This document shows positions 1 to 12,066 of a stretch of DNA of 64,000 nucleotides, one piece after another. The notes beneath the pieces were generated by a model. The model had not been told where the DNA came from. It was given only the letters and a program-made list of their open reading frames with translations, and ran no database searches. Each line of letters starts with the position of its first letter. Position 1 is the stretch's first letter. Source of the DNA: Burkholderia sp. Bp8992 (GTDB lineage Bacteria; Pseudomonadota; Gammaproteobacteria; Burkholderiales; Burkholderiaceae). The stretch is from positions 124,001-188,000 of the forward strand of contig NZ_QTQI01000015.1 of the NCBI RefSeq assembly GCF_003853705.1, written 5' to 3'. Both the position numbers and the translations under genes were made by a program.

Positions 1-720
1 GCGAGCGACATCTACTGCGGCATCTCGCGCCTCGAAACCGAAATCGACGACAGCACGGCCGACCTGACCGGCTCGATCCGGCTGCTGACGGTGAGCCGCA
101 TCGAATCGCCCGTCTACGACGAGTTCCTGGCGGAATTTCATCGCGCGTATCCGCGCATCGACCTGCAGATCGAAGTGATGCGCTCGTCGGACATCCTGTC
201 GTCGCTGCTGCAGAAGACGGCCACGGCCGGGCTCGGCCTGTGCCGCACGCCGCACGACAAGCTGGAGATGCGCTGTTTCCTGCGCCAGCGCTATGCGATC
301 TACTGCGGCCGCCATCACCGGCTGTTCGGGCAGACGCAGTTGCGGATGGACGACCTGCTCGCAGAGAACTTCGTGTCGTTCACGAGCGACCAGATCGGCG
401 ACAGCCTGTCGCCGCTCACCGTGTTCCGTGACCAGAAGGGCTTCACGGGCCGCATCGTCGCGTCGTCGCCGAGCCTCGAGGAAGTGCGGCGGCTGATCTT
501 CGCGGGCTACGGAATCGGGTGCCTGCCCGAGCACATCGTGCGCGACGACATCGCGCAGCAGCGGCTGTGGCGGCTGCCGCCCGACGACGGGCTCGTCGAC
601 GTCGACGTGTTCCTGCTGTGGCATCGCGACCGCAAGATGAATGCGGCCGAGCATGCGTTTCTCGACGCGATGGAGCGCTGCATGCAGCGCTATTCGCTCG
701 CGGAACGGCTCGGGAAATGA
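1..720 (+). CDS. LysR-family transcriptional regulator, 3' part
   Basis: Only the C-terminal 239 residues are in the window; the reading frame is open from base 1, so the winged-helix DNA-binding domain lies upstream. The visible part is the periplasmic-binding-protein-like effector domain of LysR regulators: 'GSIRLLTVSRIES' begins the first beta strand, and 'FHRAYPRIDLQIE' is the usual phrase before the second. The middle, around 'GYGIGCLPEHIV', matches the family's ligand-cleft signature. The effector and target genes cannot be told. The gene converges on the porin gene, 58 bases away, so the two do not form a divergent regulator-target pair. Confidence 0.88.
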   Translation, partial: ASDIYCGISRLETEIDDSTADLTGSIRLLTVSRIESPVYDEFLAEFHRAYPRIDLQIEVMRSSDILSSLLQKTATAGLGLCRTPHDKLEMRCFLRQRYAIYCGRHHRLFGQTQLRMDDLLAENFVSFTSDQIGDSLSPLTVFRDQKGFTGRIVASSPSLEEVRRLIFAGYGIGCLPEHIVRDDIAQQRLWRLPPDDGLVDVDVFLLWHRDRKMNAAEHAFLDAMERCMQRYSLAERLGK

Positions 721-778
721 CGGCGCGCATGCGCCGGCGGAAGGCGCCGGGCGCACGCGGTCCGGCCCGTCGGCAACG

Positions 779-1849
779 TCAGAAGCGATGCACGATGCCG
801 AGCTGCATGCCGCGCGCATTCGCGCCCGGATACGCGAGCGGCAAGCCGGGGTTCGCTGCGCCGGCGAGCGTGTAGCCGGCCTGGTTGCGGTTGCGCAGGT
901 ACGACAGCGCGCCGTAGAAGCTCGTGCGCTTCGACAGGTCGTACTCGTACATCAGCCCGAGCTGGTCCGCATTGTTGCCTTGCGACGACTGGTCGTGCAG
1001 GTACGCATAACCGAGCGCGACAGTGTTCGCCGGGTTGAGCTGGTATTTGACCGACAGCCCGTACACGCGCGAATCGATGCCGAGGTCGGCCCACTTCACT
1101 GCCGAAAAGCCGCCGTACACGGTGGCCTTGCCGATCTCGTACGATGCGCCGGCCATGATCGTGCGATCGGTCGTGGTCGCCGTCGCGTTCTTCAACCACT
1201 GCCCCGCGACGAACGCGCCGAACGGCCCGTGTTCGTAGGTCAGGTCGAACTGCTGGCTGGAGCCGGCCGAGCGCACGCCGCCCGCATCGCCGAACCCGAA
1301 GTACAACCCGCCCTGGAAACCGGCGATCTCCGGGCTCTGGTACGACAGCGTGTTGCTCGTGCGGAACGCGAACACGGTCAGGTTGTCCATGCCGGACGCC
1401 TGCGTGACGCCGCCGAACGCATCCTGCCCGCCCTGGTCGTTGAACAGCGGCGAATTCTGCCGGCCCGCGCGCACCTTGCCCCACTGCCCTGCGATGCCGA
1501 CCCACGCCTGCCGGTTGAACAGGCTGCCCGCACTCGCGAGCGAGCCGTTGTTCGGGTTGAAGCCGTTCTCCAGCGCGAACTCGATCTTCTGGCCACCGCC
1601 GATATCCTCGCCGCCCTTCAATCCGAACCGGCTGCCCCACTGGCCACCCGAGTTGAGCGCCGCCGTATAGCCGTTACCCGTATTCACGACCTGCGCGAAT
1701 TCGTCGATCACGCCGTACAGCGTGACGCCGTCCTGCGCGAGCGCGGTTCCCGATGCGGCGAGGCACGCGGCTGCGACCGTCGTGCGAAGACCGGCGTGCA
1801 CCGGCCGCGCTCGGCAATCGCTGCCGTGCGCTTCAATATATTTAGTCAT
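779..1849 (-). CDS. Gram-negative porin (OmpC/Omp32-like)
   Basis: A 356-residue outer-membrane general porin that would form a trimeric 16-stranded beta barrel for passive diffusion of small solutes. After a signal peptide ending near 'SGTALAQ' (about residue 39), the mature protein opens with 'DGVTLYGVIDEF', the usual first strand of betaproteobacterial porins. It contains 'GSRFGLKGGEDIGGGQKIEFALENGFN', which is typical of the family, and ends in 'IVHRF', whose terminal Phe is the BAM recognition residue. The N-terminal region before the hydrophobic core is unusually long and charged, and no good ribosome-binding site precedes this ATG, but no other start codon lies before the signal core. 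Monocistronic; its substrate preference cannot be read. Confidence 0.93.
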   Translation of the reverse strand: MTKYIEAHGSDCRARPVHAGLRTTVAAACLAASGTALAQDGVTLYGVIDEFAQVVNTGNGYTAALNSGGQWGSRFGLKGGEDIGGGQKIEFALENGFNPNNGSLASAGSLFNRQAWVGIAGQWGKVRAGRQNSPLFNDQGGQDAFGGVTQASGMDNLTVFAFRTSNTLSYQSPEIAGFQGGLYFGFGDAGGVRSAGSSQQFDLTYEHGPFGAFVAGQWLKNATATTTDRTIMAGASYEIGKATVYGGFSAVKWADLGIDSRVYGLSVKYQLNPANTVALGYAYLHDQSSQGNNADQLGLMYEYDLSKRTSFYGALSYLRNRNQAGYTLAGAANPGLPLAYPGANARGMQLGIVHRF

Positions 1850-2006
1850 ACTATTTAATAAACGAAGAATGAAACGATGCCGGGCGCGGCAATCACGCCG
1901 TACCGGTATCGCGGGAATGGGAATCGGTCGGGTCGGCCCGGCGCAGACGGCGCCGGGCTCGACGCTCAGGCCGGCAACGCGCCGGCCCGATGCGCGAGAT
2001 GCGCGG

Positions 2007-3437
2007 TCAGTGGTGAACTTCGCCGCGTTCGAGCGGCAGGATCAGGCGTTCGGGAATGCTGCGACGCGACGCGCGCGCGCCGATGTAATACAGCACGGCC
2101 GGCACGATCAGCCCGAGGATCCACGAGATGTCGGTACCGCCGAGCGCATCGACGAGCGGCCCCGTGTAGATGTGCGTCGACATGAACGGCAGCTGCACCA
2201 GGATGCCGATGACGTAGATCGTGATCGCCATCACGTTCCAGCGGCCGTAGCGGCCGTCCGGATCGGACAGCGCAGGCACGTCGTAGCGCGAGCGCGTGAA
2301 GCAGTAGTAGTCGACCAGGTTGATCGCGCTCCACGGCGTGAAGAACGCGAGCAGGAACAGGATGAACGCGGTGAATTCCTTCAGGAACGAATGACGGCCC
2401 GCGAGCGCGATCAGCGTCGACACGCAGATCATCCCGAAGATGTACACGAGGCGGCTCTTCGACGACACCGCGCCCTTGCCGCGGAAGCCGCTGACGATCG
2501 TCGCCATCGACATGAAGCTGCCGTACGCGTTGAGCGCCGTCACGGTCACCTTGCCGAACGCGATGCTGAAGTACAGCAGCGCGGCCACGGCGCCCGTCGA
2601 GCCGAGCCCGACGATATACGACACTTCATGGTGCGCGAACTGGCTGCCGGCCAGCGCGGCCGCGAACACGCCGAACACCATCGCCGCCTGCGCGCCGATC
2701 ACCGAGCCGAGGCCGACCGCGAGGAACGTCGCGACCGACGACGTCGAGCGCGGCAGGTAGCGCGAATAGTCGGCGACGTACGGGCCGAACGCGATCTGCC
2801 ACGACGCGGACAGCGACATCGACAGCAGGAAGCTCGCGAGCGAGAAATGACGGTTGGCGAGCAACGCGCCGACGTCGTGGTTCGCGAACAGCTGCGCGAA
2901 CATGTAGACGAACGCGACGATGCCGACCACGCTCGCGATCCGGCCGACGAGGTGGATCGCGCGGTAGCCGAACACGGTCAGCACGACGATCACGGCCGCG
3001 AACAGCAGGATGCCGGCTGCGTCGTCGACGTGCAGCAGCTGTGCGACGGCCTGCCCGGCCAGCACCGAGCCGCTCGCGGAAAAACCGATATACATCAGGC
3101 ACACCAGGACGATCGGGATCATCGCGCCGTATACGCCGAACTGCACGCGGCTCGAGATCATCTGCGGCAGCCCGAGCTGCGGCCCCTGCGCGCCGTGCAG
3201 CGCCATCACGGCGCCGCCGACGAGCTGGCCGAGCAGCAGCGCGACCAGCGACCAGAACACGTCGCCGCCGAGCACGACCGCGAGTGCGCCCGTGACGATG
3301 GCCGTGATCTGCATGTTCGCCGACAGCCACAGCGTGAACTGGCTCAGCAGGCCGCCATGGCGCTCGGCATCGGGAATGAAGTCGATCGAGCGTACCTCGA
3401 TCAGTCCGCCGGCTTTTCCACTGGAATTCGTTGACAC
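2007..3437 (-). CDS. NCS1-family permease (possibly urocanate or nucleobase)
   Basis: A 476-residue inner-membrane symporter with about 12 hydrophobic segments, close to CodB-type nucleobase:cation symporters. Family marks include 'GGVFWSLVALLLGQLVGG'-like helix 2 text, 'ISSRVQFGVYGAMIP' and 'WQIAFGPYVADYSRYLP', the last being a conserved substrate-site helix of the NCS1 family. A perfect palindrome fitting the HutC-subfamily operator lies 181 bases before the start codon. Pseudomonas hut loci encode an NCS1 urocanate permease (known from the literature), so a role in urocanate or histidine catabolism is inferred here. Cytosine, purine or another ring compound remains possible. No other hut genes are adjacent. 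Confidence 0.85.
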   Translation of the reverse strand: MSTNSSGKAGGLIEVRSIDFIPDAERHGGLLSQFTLWLSANMQITAIVTGALAVVLGGDVFWSLVALLLGQLVGGAVMALHGAQGPQLGLPQMISSRVQFGVYGAMIPIVLVCLMYIGFSASGSVLAGQAVAQLLHVDDAAGILLFAAVIVVLTVFGYRAIHLVGRIASVVGIVAFVYMFAQLFANHDVGALLANRHFSLASFLLSMSLSASWQIAFGPYVADYSRYLPRSTSSVATFLAVGLGSVIGAQAAMVFGVFAAALAGSQFAHHEVSYIVGLGSTGAVAALLYFSIAFGKVTVTALNAYGSFMSMATIVSGFRGKGAVSSKSRLVYIFGMICVSTLIALAGRHSFLKEFTAFILFLLAFFTPWSAINLVDYYCFTRSRYDVPALSDPDGRYGRWNVMAITIYVIGILVQLPFMSTHIYTGPLVDALGGTDISWILGLIVPAVLYYIGARASRRSIPERLILPLERGEVHH

Positions 3438-3740
3438 GGGTCAATCTCCAAAATACTCAGGACCACACATGGTTTGAACGGGACAGGATGCTGCGAGCCG
3501 CCCTTTCGGCTCTGCGGGTGCGGGGCGCCGTGGATCGCCGGCATGCGCCACGCACGCACGGTCAGCACGCTGGCGCGCAAGCGGCACGACGTGTGCCGAC
3601 ATTGCCAGCGGATGATCTTGTATATACAACTTGCGAGATATCGGTAATTACCCGGAATCGACCGATTTTCGAAATCGTCCGAGCAAGCGTCGTGCAGGCG
3701 GGCCATTTCGCCGCCAGTCGGGCATCGTGAAAACGAAAGG
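3438..3740. other. Intergenic region upstream of the NCS1 permease
   Basis: A 303-base stretch without a convincing gene. It holds the HutC-like palindrome described separately and presumably the promoter of the permease gene. The short open frames inside it lack ribosome-binding sites and family resemblance. The SRAP gene ends at its right edge. Confidence 0.6.
3618..3629. promoter_or_regulatory. HutC-subfamily (GntR) operator candidate
   Basis: TTGTATATACAA is a perfect 12-bp palindrome that fits the HutC-subfamily consensus GT-N-TA-N-AC. With its flank it shares TTGTATANACAACTTG with the site at 46701-46720, upstream of an amino-acid permease. It lies 181 bases upstream of the NCS1 permease start. 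Binding by HutC is inferred from the pattern only. Confidence 0.6.
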
Positions 3741-4418
3741 TCAGGTACCGGCCGGTGCTGCCTGGTCAGGCTCGGCCGTCATGTCGCCGGCGGGAAACAG
3801 GTTCAGCATGCGCCGTGCGGCTTCGACGTCGCGCGTGTGCAGCCATTCGTCGTAATCGTCGCTGCGCAGGATCACGACGCCGCGCTTCTCGTCGCCGGGC
3901 CGATGCATTCGCGCGAACAGCGGATGAGCGTCGGCGTTCACCGTGAGCATCGTCATGCCGATGCATGCGCGCCCGTCGCCGTCTTCGTAGCGGCGCCAGA
4001 TACCGGCGACGCAATACGGCTGCCAGCCGTCGATGCCGATCCGGTGCCACACGTTGCGGCCGGTCTCGTAGCACGGCTCGCAGATCCAGCGCACCGGGAT
4101 CAGGCAGCGCTGGCCGTTGCGCCAGGCATTCGCGTAGAGACGCGACGTGCCGACCGTTTCCGCGCGCGCATTCACCGTGTCGAGCTTCTTTTTCTTCCGG
4201 CCGTGCTCGTCGAACCGCTCGGGCTGCATGAATTTCGGCCAGAAGCCGAACACGGCCGCCACGACCGCGAGACCATCGCCGTCGGCGCAGGCGACGGGCG
4301 CCGCGTAATCGGGATACACGTCGGGTGCCCACGGGTCGCGACGATACAGATCGCCGATGCCGATCTTCAGTTCGCTGATGCCCGGGTCTTCACCGGGAGC
4401 GCGGTAGTGAGTGCACAC
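3741..4418 (-). CDS. SRAP-domain protein (YedK/HMCES family)
   Basis: A 225-residue SOS response-associated peptidase family protein. Members shield abasic sites in single-stranded DNA by a thiazolidine cross-link through Cys2, exposed after removal of Met1. The key residues can be placed: Cys2 (MCTHY), Asn83 in 'VNARAET', Glu114 in 'RCLIPVRWICEP', and His172 in 'ARMHRPGDEKRG'. The usual 'GFYEW' is replaced by 'RWICEP', and the segment after the histidine is longer than 'HxRMPV', so this is a divergent subgroup of the family. The basic run 'RKKKKLD' precedes the Asn motif. It is transcribed alone and no LexA box was noted. Confidence 0.9.
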   Translation of the reverse strand: MCTHYRAPGEDPGISELKIGIGDLYRRDPWAPDVYPDYAAPVACADGDGLAVVAAVFGFWPKFMQPERFDEHGRKKKKLDTVNARAETVGTSRLYANAWRNGQRCLIPVRWICEPCYETGRNVWHRIGIDGWQPYCVAGIWRRYEDGDGRACIGMTMLTVNADAHPLFARMHRPGDEKRGVVILRSDDYDEWLHTRDVEAARRMLNLFPAGDMTAEPDQAAPAGT

Positions 4419-4568
4419 GGTCGGGCGGACGATGGACGCAATGTCTCCATCGTAGATCAGCGCACGTGCAGGGACGGCACTATCGCTTTGTATGACGAAA
4501 CAGTTTTACAAACCGACGACGACCCGCGCGCCGGCCGCTCGATGCCGTCGCGCGCAGCCCGTTGCGCG

Positions 4569-5198
4569 TCAGACGAGCCGGTCCGATGCGACGACGTGAA
4601 CGCCCGGCCGCGCGTCGATCGCGGCATCGACCAGCGCACGCGCGATCCGCGACGCGGGGTTCACGCGCCACTTCGCCGGCAGCACCGGCCCGAGCGCGTT
4701 CAGCGCAAACACGAACAGCCGTTCGCCGAACCTGAATTCATCGCGGCTGCCGCCGATCAGGCCCGGCCGCACATAGGTGAGCGACGCAAACCCGACGCCG
4801 GCCAGTGCCTGCTCCACCTCGCCCTTCACGCGGTTGTAGAAGATACGCGATGCGGCATCCGCGCCGAGTGCGGAATTCAGCACATAGGTCGGCGTGCCGT
4901 GCCGGTGCGCGTGGCGCGCGACCGCCAGCGGATAGTCGCGATCGACGCGCCGGAAGGCCGCCCGCGAGCCGGCGGCCCGCATCGTCGTGCCGAGCGTGCA
5001 AACGACCGCATCGGCCTGCCACCAGTCGGCCGCGTCGGGCAACTGGTCGAAATCGACCTCCAGCGCGCGCATCTTCGGATGCGGCGACAGCGGCCGGCGC
5101 GCGAGGACGACCACCTGATCGACCCGCGAATCGGCAAGCGCGACTTCGAGGACGTGGCGCCCGACGAGTCCGGTCGCGCCGACAAGCAGCAGTTTCAT
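4569..5198 (-). CDS. NAD(P)-binding oxidoreductase (HTATIP2-like)
   Basis: A 209-residue single Rossmann-fold protein of the atypical short-chain dehydrogenase group related to HTATIP2/YbjT. The N-terminus 'MKLLLVGATGLVGRHVLE' carries the glycine-rich nucleotide-binding loop GATGLVG. 'VVCTLGTTMRAAGS' and 'YVLNSALGADA' are typical of this subgroup, and 'YNRVKGEVE' gives a YxxxK pair at the catalytic position. The C-terminal 'NPASRIARALVDAA' is also usual in these proteins. No substrate is known for the bacterial members and the neighbours do not suggest one. It is encoded alone, 150 bases from the SRAP gene. Confidence 0.85.
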   Translation of the reverse strand: MKLLLVGATGLVGRHVLEVALADSRVDQVVVLARRPLSPHPKMRALEVDFDQLPDAADWWQADAVVCTLGTTMRAAGSRAAFRRVDRDYPLAVARHAHRHGTPTYVLNSALGADAASRIFYNRVKGEVEQALAGVGFASLTYVRPGLIGGSRDEFRFGERLFVFALNALGPVLPAKWRVNPASRIARALVDAAIDARPGVHVVASDRLV

Positions 5199-5523
5199 GT
5201 CCGCTTCTTCCGTGTGAAGCCTGCGTTGGCGGGCCCGATGCGGCCCGGTTTCCGGCTATCGACATGATCGTCGGCTGGCGCAGCGCCGGCAACCCTCCCC
5301 TCGTCTCGAAAAATTACGGCGCTATCAGGTGGGGGCCGGCGCGATGGAATGCGGCTTGGCTGGCGTGACATGCGCACCGGTCCGCGTGTCGCGCGCATTC
5401 ACGCATTGCGCGGCGAGTGCATGGTCATCGAATGTGCCGCCGCCGCAGCACGAATCGGCATGGACGGCCCAAGCGCCGCCGATGCGTGCGTGACGCATCG
5501 GCAGCGCCTGTCAGGCTTGCCCG
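5199..5523. other. Intergenic region, no gene seen
   Basis: A 325-base gap between the start of the NAD(P)-binding protein gene and the end of the E3 gene. It must hold the promoter of the former. No conserved open frame, hairpin with T-tract or repeat was found. Confidence 0.5.
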
Positions 5524-6915
5524 TCAGATGTGCAACGCGTGGCCGAGCGCACGCAGTGCGGCTTCCTGCAGCGCCTCGCCGAGCGTCGGATGCGCATGGA
5601 TCGTGCCGCCGATGTCCTCCAGCCGCGCGCCCATCTCGAGCGACTGCGAGAACGCCGCGGCGAGTTCCGACACGCCGCGCCCAACGGCTTGCCAGCCGAC
5701 GATCAGGTGATTGTCGCGCCGCGCGACGACGCGCACGAACCCGTCGGTCGCCTGCAGCGTCATCGCGCGCCCGTTCGCCGCGAACGGGAACGACGCGCTC
5801 AGGCAATCGACGCCGGCTGCGTGCGCATCGTCCGGCGACCAGCCGGCCGTCACGATCTCGGGATCGGTGAAGCACACGGCCGGGATCGACGCCGGCACGA
5901 ACTGGCGGCGCCGGCCGGCAATCAGCTCGGCGACCATCTCGCCTTGCGCCATCGCGCGATGCGCGAGCATCGGCTCGCCGGCAACATCGCCGATCGCCCA
6001 CACGTTGCGCATCGACGTCCGGCATTCGTCGTCGATCCGCAGCGCGCGGCCGTTGCGATCGAGCTGCAGCGTCTCGAGCCCGAAACCGTCGACGCGCGGC
6101 CGGCGGCCGACGGCCACCAGCACGCGATCGGCCGGCAGCACCTGCTCGGCGCCGTCGGCAGCCTGCACGCGCACCGCGCCGTGCTCCGCCAGCCCGAGCA
6201 CCTTGTGGCCGAGCCACGGCCTGACCCCGAGCCGTGCGAGCGAATCGGCCACCGGCCGCCCGAGTTCCGCATCGTACGCAGGCAGCACGCGGTCGGCCGC
6301 TTCGACGATGCTGACGTCGACCCCGAGCTTGCGATAGACGGTCCCGAGTTCGAGCCCGATATACCCGGCCCCGACGACGACCAGCCGCTTCGGCAGCGTC
6401 GCGGGCGACAGTGCCTCGGTCGACGACACGACGTGCCCGCCGAACGGCATCGTCGGCAGCGCGACCGGCTCGGAACCGGTCGCGAGCAACAGGTGTTCGC
6501 AACTGACCCGCACCGAATGGCCGCCGGTGACGACATCGACGGTCTTGCCGTCGACCACGTGTGCATCGCCATGCAGCACGCGCACGCCGTTCTTCTTGAG
6601 CAGCGCGCCGACGCCGCGCGTCAGCCGGTCGACGATGCCGTCCTTCCACGCGACGCTTTTCGCAATGTCGATCTCGGGCGTGCGCACGCGGATCCCGAGC
6701 GCGCCCTCGCCCGCATGACCGCACGCCTGTTCGAACGCGTCGGCCACGTGGATCAGCGCCTTCGACGGAATGCAGCCGATATTCAGGCACGTGCCGCCGA
6801 GCCGTTCGCGCTCGACCAGCACGGTCGGGATGCCGAGCTGGCCGGCGCGGATCGCGGCGACGTAGCCGCCCGGGCCGCCGCCGATGACGAGCAAGGTGGT
6901 GTGTTCGTTCTTCAT
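5524..6915 (-). CDS. lpdV: Dihydrolipoyl dehydrogenase (E3) of the branched-chain keto-acid complex
   Basis: A 463-residue FAD-dependent disulfide oxidoreductase that reoxidises the dihydrolipoyl arm of E2 with NAD+. The N-terminal FAD loop is '[19 protein letters not shown]', the redox disulfide is '[15 protein letters not shown]' (CxxxxC, near residues 43-48), the NAD loop is '[12 protein letters not shown]', and the C-terminal His-Glu catalytic pair lies in '[10 protein letters not shown]'. It is the last gene of a four-gene operon, 5 bases after the E2 stop, which assigns it to this complex rather than to the pyruvate or 2-oxoglutarate complexes. The frame is open further upstream into the E2 gene; the ATG at 6915 is chosen because the family starts there. 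Confidence 0.95.
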   Translation of the reverse strand: MKNEHTTLLVIGGGPGGYVAAIRAGQLGIPTVLVERERLGGTCLNIGCIPSKALIHVADAFEQACGHAGEGALGIRVRTPEIDIAKSVAWKDGIVDRLTRGVGALLKKNGVRVLHGDAHVVDGKTVDVVTGGHSVRVSCEHLLLATGSEPVALPTMPFGGHVVSSTEALSPATLPKRLVVVGAGYIGLELGTVYRKLGVDVSIVEAADRVLPAYDAELGRPVADSLARLGVRPWLGHKVLGLAEHGAVRVQAADGAEQVLPADRVLVAVGRRPRVDGFGLETLQLDRNGRALRIDDECRTSMRNVWAIGDVAGEPMLAHRAMAQGEMVAELIAGRRRQFVPASIPAVCFTDPEIVTAGWSPDDAHAAGVDCLSASFPFAANGRAMTLQATDGFVRVVARRDNHLIVGWQAVGRGVSELAAAFSQSLEMGARLEDIGGTIHAHPTLGEALQEAALRALGHALHI

Positions 6916-6920
6916 CGCGC

Positions 6921-8240
6921 TCACTCCACGAACAGCAGGGCCGGGCGTTCGAGCACCGCGCGCACGGCCTGGATGAATTCGGCCGCGTCCGCGCCGTCGA
7001 CGACGCGATGATCGAACGACGACGACAGGTTCATCATCTTGCGCGCGACGACCGCGCCGTCGCGGATCATCGGCCGCTCGACGATCCGGTTCACGCCGAC
7101 GATGCCGACCTCCGGATGATTGATGACCGGCGTCGACACGATGCCGCCGAGCGCACCGAGGCTCGAGATGGTGATCGTCGAACCGCTCAGCTCGTCGCGC
7201 TGCGCGCGGTTCGCGCGCACTGCATCGGCGAGCCGTGCGATTTCCGCCGAGATCGACCACACGTCGCGCGCTTCCGCATGCCGCAGTACGGGTACCGTGA
7301 GGCCGCCGTCCGTCTGCGTCGCGACACCCATGTGCACGGCACCGTAGCGCGTGACGACGCCCGCTTCGTCGTCGAAGCGCGCGTTGATCTGCGGGAAGTC
7401 GCGCAGCGCGATCACCATCGCGCGGATCAGCAGCGGCAGCGGCGTGAGCTTGCCGCGCGCATCGCCATGGCGCCGGTTCAGTTCCGTGCGCAACGATTCG
7501 AGCTCGGTGACGTCGATTTCCTCGACGTAGCTGAAGTGCGGGATGCGGCGCTTGGCTTCCTGCATCTTGCGCGCGATCGCACGCCGCAAGCCGATCACCG
7601 GCACGTCCGTTTCGTCGTTGCGCTCCTCGTAGCCATGCGTGTGCGACGCACGCGCCGCGCCACCGCCGGAGCCCGCATATGCGTCGAGATCCGCATGCAG
7701 GATCCGCCCTGCTTCACCGGTGCCGCGCACATAGCGCAGCTCGATCCCCATGTCCCATGCGCGCTGACGCACGGCCGGCGACGCGAGCGGCCGTTCGCCC
7801 GGCGCGAGCGCCGCGCGCGGCTGCGTCGTAGATTGCGCCGCACGACGCGGCTCCGCGGGTGCGCGCTGCGGCGCGGGCCGGGCGGGCGGTTCGGCCGGCA
7901 CCTCGGCCGCCGGCTTCGACGGCGCTGCCGCGACCGCGACCGGTGCGGTTTCCACCTTTGTTTCTCGCACCGGTGCGCCGGCCTTCAGGTTGCCGCTGCC
8001 TTCGACCTCGAGGCGAATCAGCTCGCTGCCGACCGCCATCATCTCGCCGATCCGGCCGCCCAGTTCGAGCACCTTGCCCGTCACCGGCGACGGAATCTCG
8101 ACCGCCGCCTTGTCGGTCATCACGTCGGCGAGCGGCTGGTCTTCCTTGATCACCTGCCCGACTTCCACATGCCAGGCCACCAGCTCGACCTCGGCAATCC
8201 CTTCGCCGATATCCGGCATCTTGATGACATGAATCCCCAT
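6921..8240 (-). CDS. bkdB: Lipoamide acyltransferase (E2) of branched-chain keto-acid dehydrogenase
   Basis: A 439-residue E2 core enzyme that transfers the acyl group from E1 to CoA. The domains in order are: one lipoyl domain (residues 1-80) with the lipoylated Lys44 in 'MTDKAAVEI'; an Ala/Pro-rich linker (about 90-140); a peripheral subunit-binding domain near '[32 protein letters not shown]'; and the catalytic acyltransferase domain with '[17 protein letters not shown]', where His and Asp are catalytic. A single lipoyl domain is usual for branched-chain E2. The gene begins one base after the E1beta stop, consistent with translational coupling in the operon. Confidence 0.95.
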   Translation of the reverse strand: MGIHVIKMPDIGEGIAEVELVAWHVEVGQVIKEDQPLADVMTDKAAVEIPSPVTGKVLELGGRIGEMMAVGSELIRLEVEGSGNLKAGAPVRETKVETAPVAVAAAPSKPAAEVPAEPPARPAPQRAPAEPRRAAQSTTQPRAALAPGERPLASPAVRQRAWDMGIELRYVRGTGEAGRILHADLDAYAGSGGGAARASHTHGYEERNDETDVPVIGLRRAIARKMQEAKRRIPHFSYVEEIDVTELESLRTELNRRHGDARGKLTPLPLLIRAMVIALRDFPQINARFDDEAGVVTRYGAVHMGVATQTDGGLTVPVLRHAEARDVWSISAEIARLADAVRANRAQRDELSGSTITISSLGALGGIVSTPVINHPEVGIVGVNRIVERPMIRDGAVVARKMMNLSSSFDHRVVDGADAAEFIQAVRAVLERPALLFVE

Positions 8241-8241
8241 C

Positions 8242-10875
<2,634 letters not shown>

Positions 10876-11907
10876 TCAGTGTCCTTGTGCAGGTGTGAAT
10901 ACGCCGCGAAAGCGCATCTTCCCCGACGCGAGGCGGTCGTAGGCTTCGGTCGCGTCGTCCAGTGCGAATGTCTCGACGATCGGCTTGACCCGGCCTTTGG
11001 CGGCAAGCTCCAGCACTTCGCTCAGATAGCGCAAACCGCGATGCGTGGAGCCGATGACCTGCTGACGCATCATGTGGAACGGCTTGCGCGCCGACGCGAT
11101 CGAGAACGGCTTCGTGAAGTCGAGCCCGCAGAGGATCACGCGGCCGTCGACCCGCAACCCGGCCATCGCTTCCTCTGCAGTACTGAATTCGTTGGTCGTG
11201 ACGAGCAGCACGTCTGCGCCGCCTGCCTCGCGAAGTTCTTCGCCGTTCGCGACGACCTGGTCCGCGCCCAGCCGGATCGCCAGTTCGCGCTTGTCCTCGG
11301 AGTGCGTGATCGCGATGGTCTCGAAACCGCAGGCCCGCGACAGCTGCAGCGCCACGTGTCCCAATCCGCCGATTCCGAGCACGGCGACCTTCTCATGCGG
11401 TTGCGGCGCCGCGTCGCGCAAGCCGCTCCACGTCGTGTAGCCGGCGCACATCATCGGCGCGGCATCGACATAGGTCAGTCCGTCGGGCAGCAGCACCGTC
11501 CCCTCGGCCGCGACGGCGATGTACTCCGCATGTCCGCCCTGCGCAGCAAACCCGGTGGTCCGCGGCGCGTCGCAGTTCACGGCCGTCTGACCGGAAAGCG
11601 GACGATTCTCGCGACAGTACGCGCAGCGCCCGCATGCGGACTGCACCCACGTCGTGCCGATCCGGTCGCCCACCTTGCGCGCATGGACGCCGGCACCGAC
11701 TTCGACAATTTCGCCGACGACCTCGTGGCCGGGTGTCTGCGGGTAAATGTCGCCGCCGTAACCTTGCGTTGCCCAGACATCCGTGTAGCACATCCCCGAC
11801 GCATGAACCTTCACCAGCACCTGCCCCGGCCCGGCTACCGGCACCGGCACTTCCCACACTTCCCAGGGGCGATTGGCGCCGGTCATCACGACCGCCTTCA
11901 TCTTCAT
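10876..11907 (-). CDS. Zinc-dependent alcohol dehydrogenase
   Basis: A 343-residue medium-chain dehydrogenase/reductase that interconverts alcohols and aldehydes with NAD(P). The catalytic zinc ligands are the Cys in 'ASGMCYTDVW', the His in 'TPGHEVVGE' and the Cys in 'APMMCAGYTTW'. The structural zinc cysteines are in 'SACGRCAYCRENRPLSGQTAVNC', where the spacing before the fourth Cys is longer than in classic ADHs. The Rossmann loop is 'VLGIGGLGHVALQL'. The start at 11907 is chosen over an upstream ATG at 11925 because AAAGGAGC lies at ideal distance before it. A divergent LysR gene 159 bases away is the likely regulator. Confidence 0.9.
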   Translation of the reverse strand: MKMKAVVMTGANRPWEVWEVPVPVAGPGQVLVKVHASGMCYTDVWATQGYGGDIYPQTPGHEVVGEIVEVGAGVHARKVGDRIGTTWVQSACGRCAYCRENRPLSGQTAVNCDAPRTTGFAAQGGHAEYIAVAAEGTVLLPDGLTYVDAAPMMCAGYTTWSGLRDAAPQPHEKVAVLGIGGLGHVALQLSRACGFETIAITHSEDKRELAIRLGADQVVANGEELREAGGADVLLVTTNEFSTAEEAMAGLRVDGRVILCGLDFTKPFSIASARKPFHMMRQQVIGSTHRGLRYLSEVLELAAKGRVKPIVETFALDDATEAYDRLASGKMRFRGVFTPAQGH

Positions 11908-12066
11908 TGCTTGCTCCTTTTTCAACCGAACGTAGGGTGCATTGCGTGGTCCGCCTGCGCACGCAGCCGCCGCGGCGCTGGCGCCGCAACCGGCCGTTGC
12001 GTTGACGGACGCCCTAGTCTAAAAAAGGCGCATTATCATGACAATCTCGCCAATCTTTACGTCACG

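Noticed and set aside
690-1640. Long Arg/Gly-rich open frames antisense or in other frames of real genes (for example 641-1858, 3837-5267, 37021-41010, 40671-44297)
   Set aside because: High GC leaves many frames open. These lack ribosome-binding sites and family resemblance, and have compositions full of Arg, Ala and Gly typical of shadow frames of the genes described.
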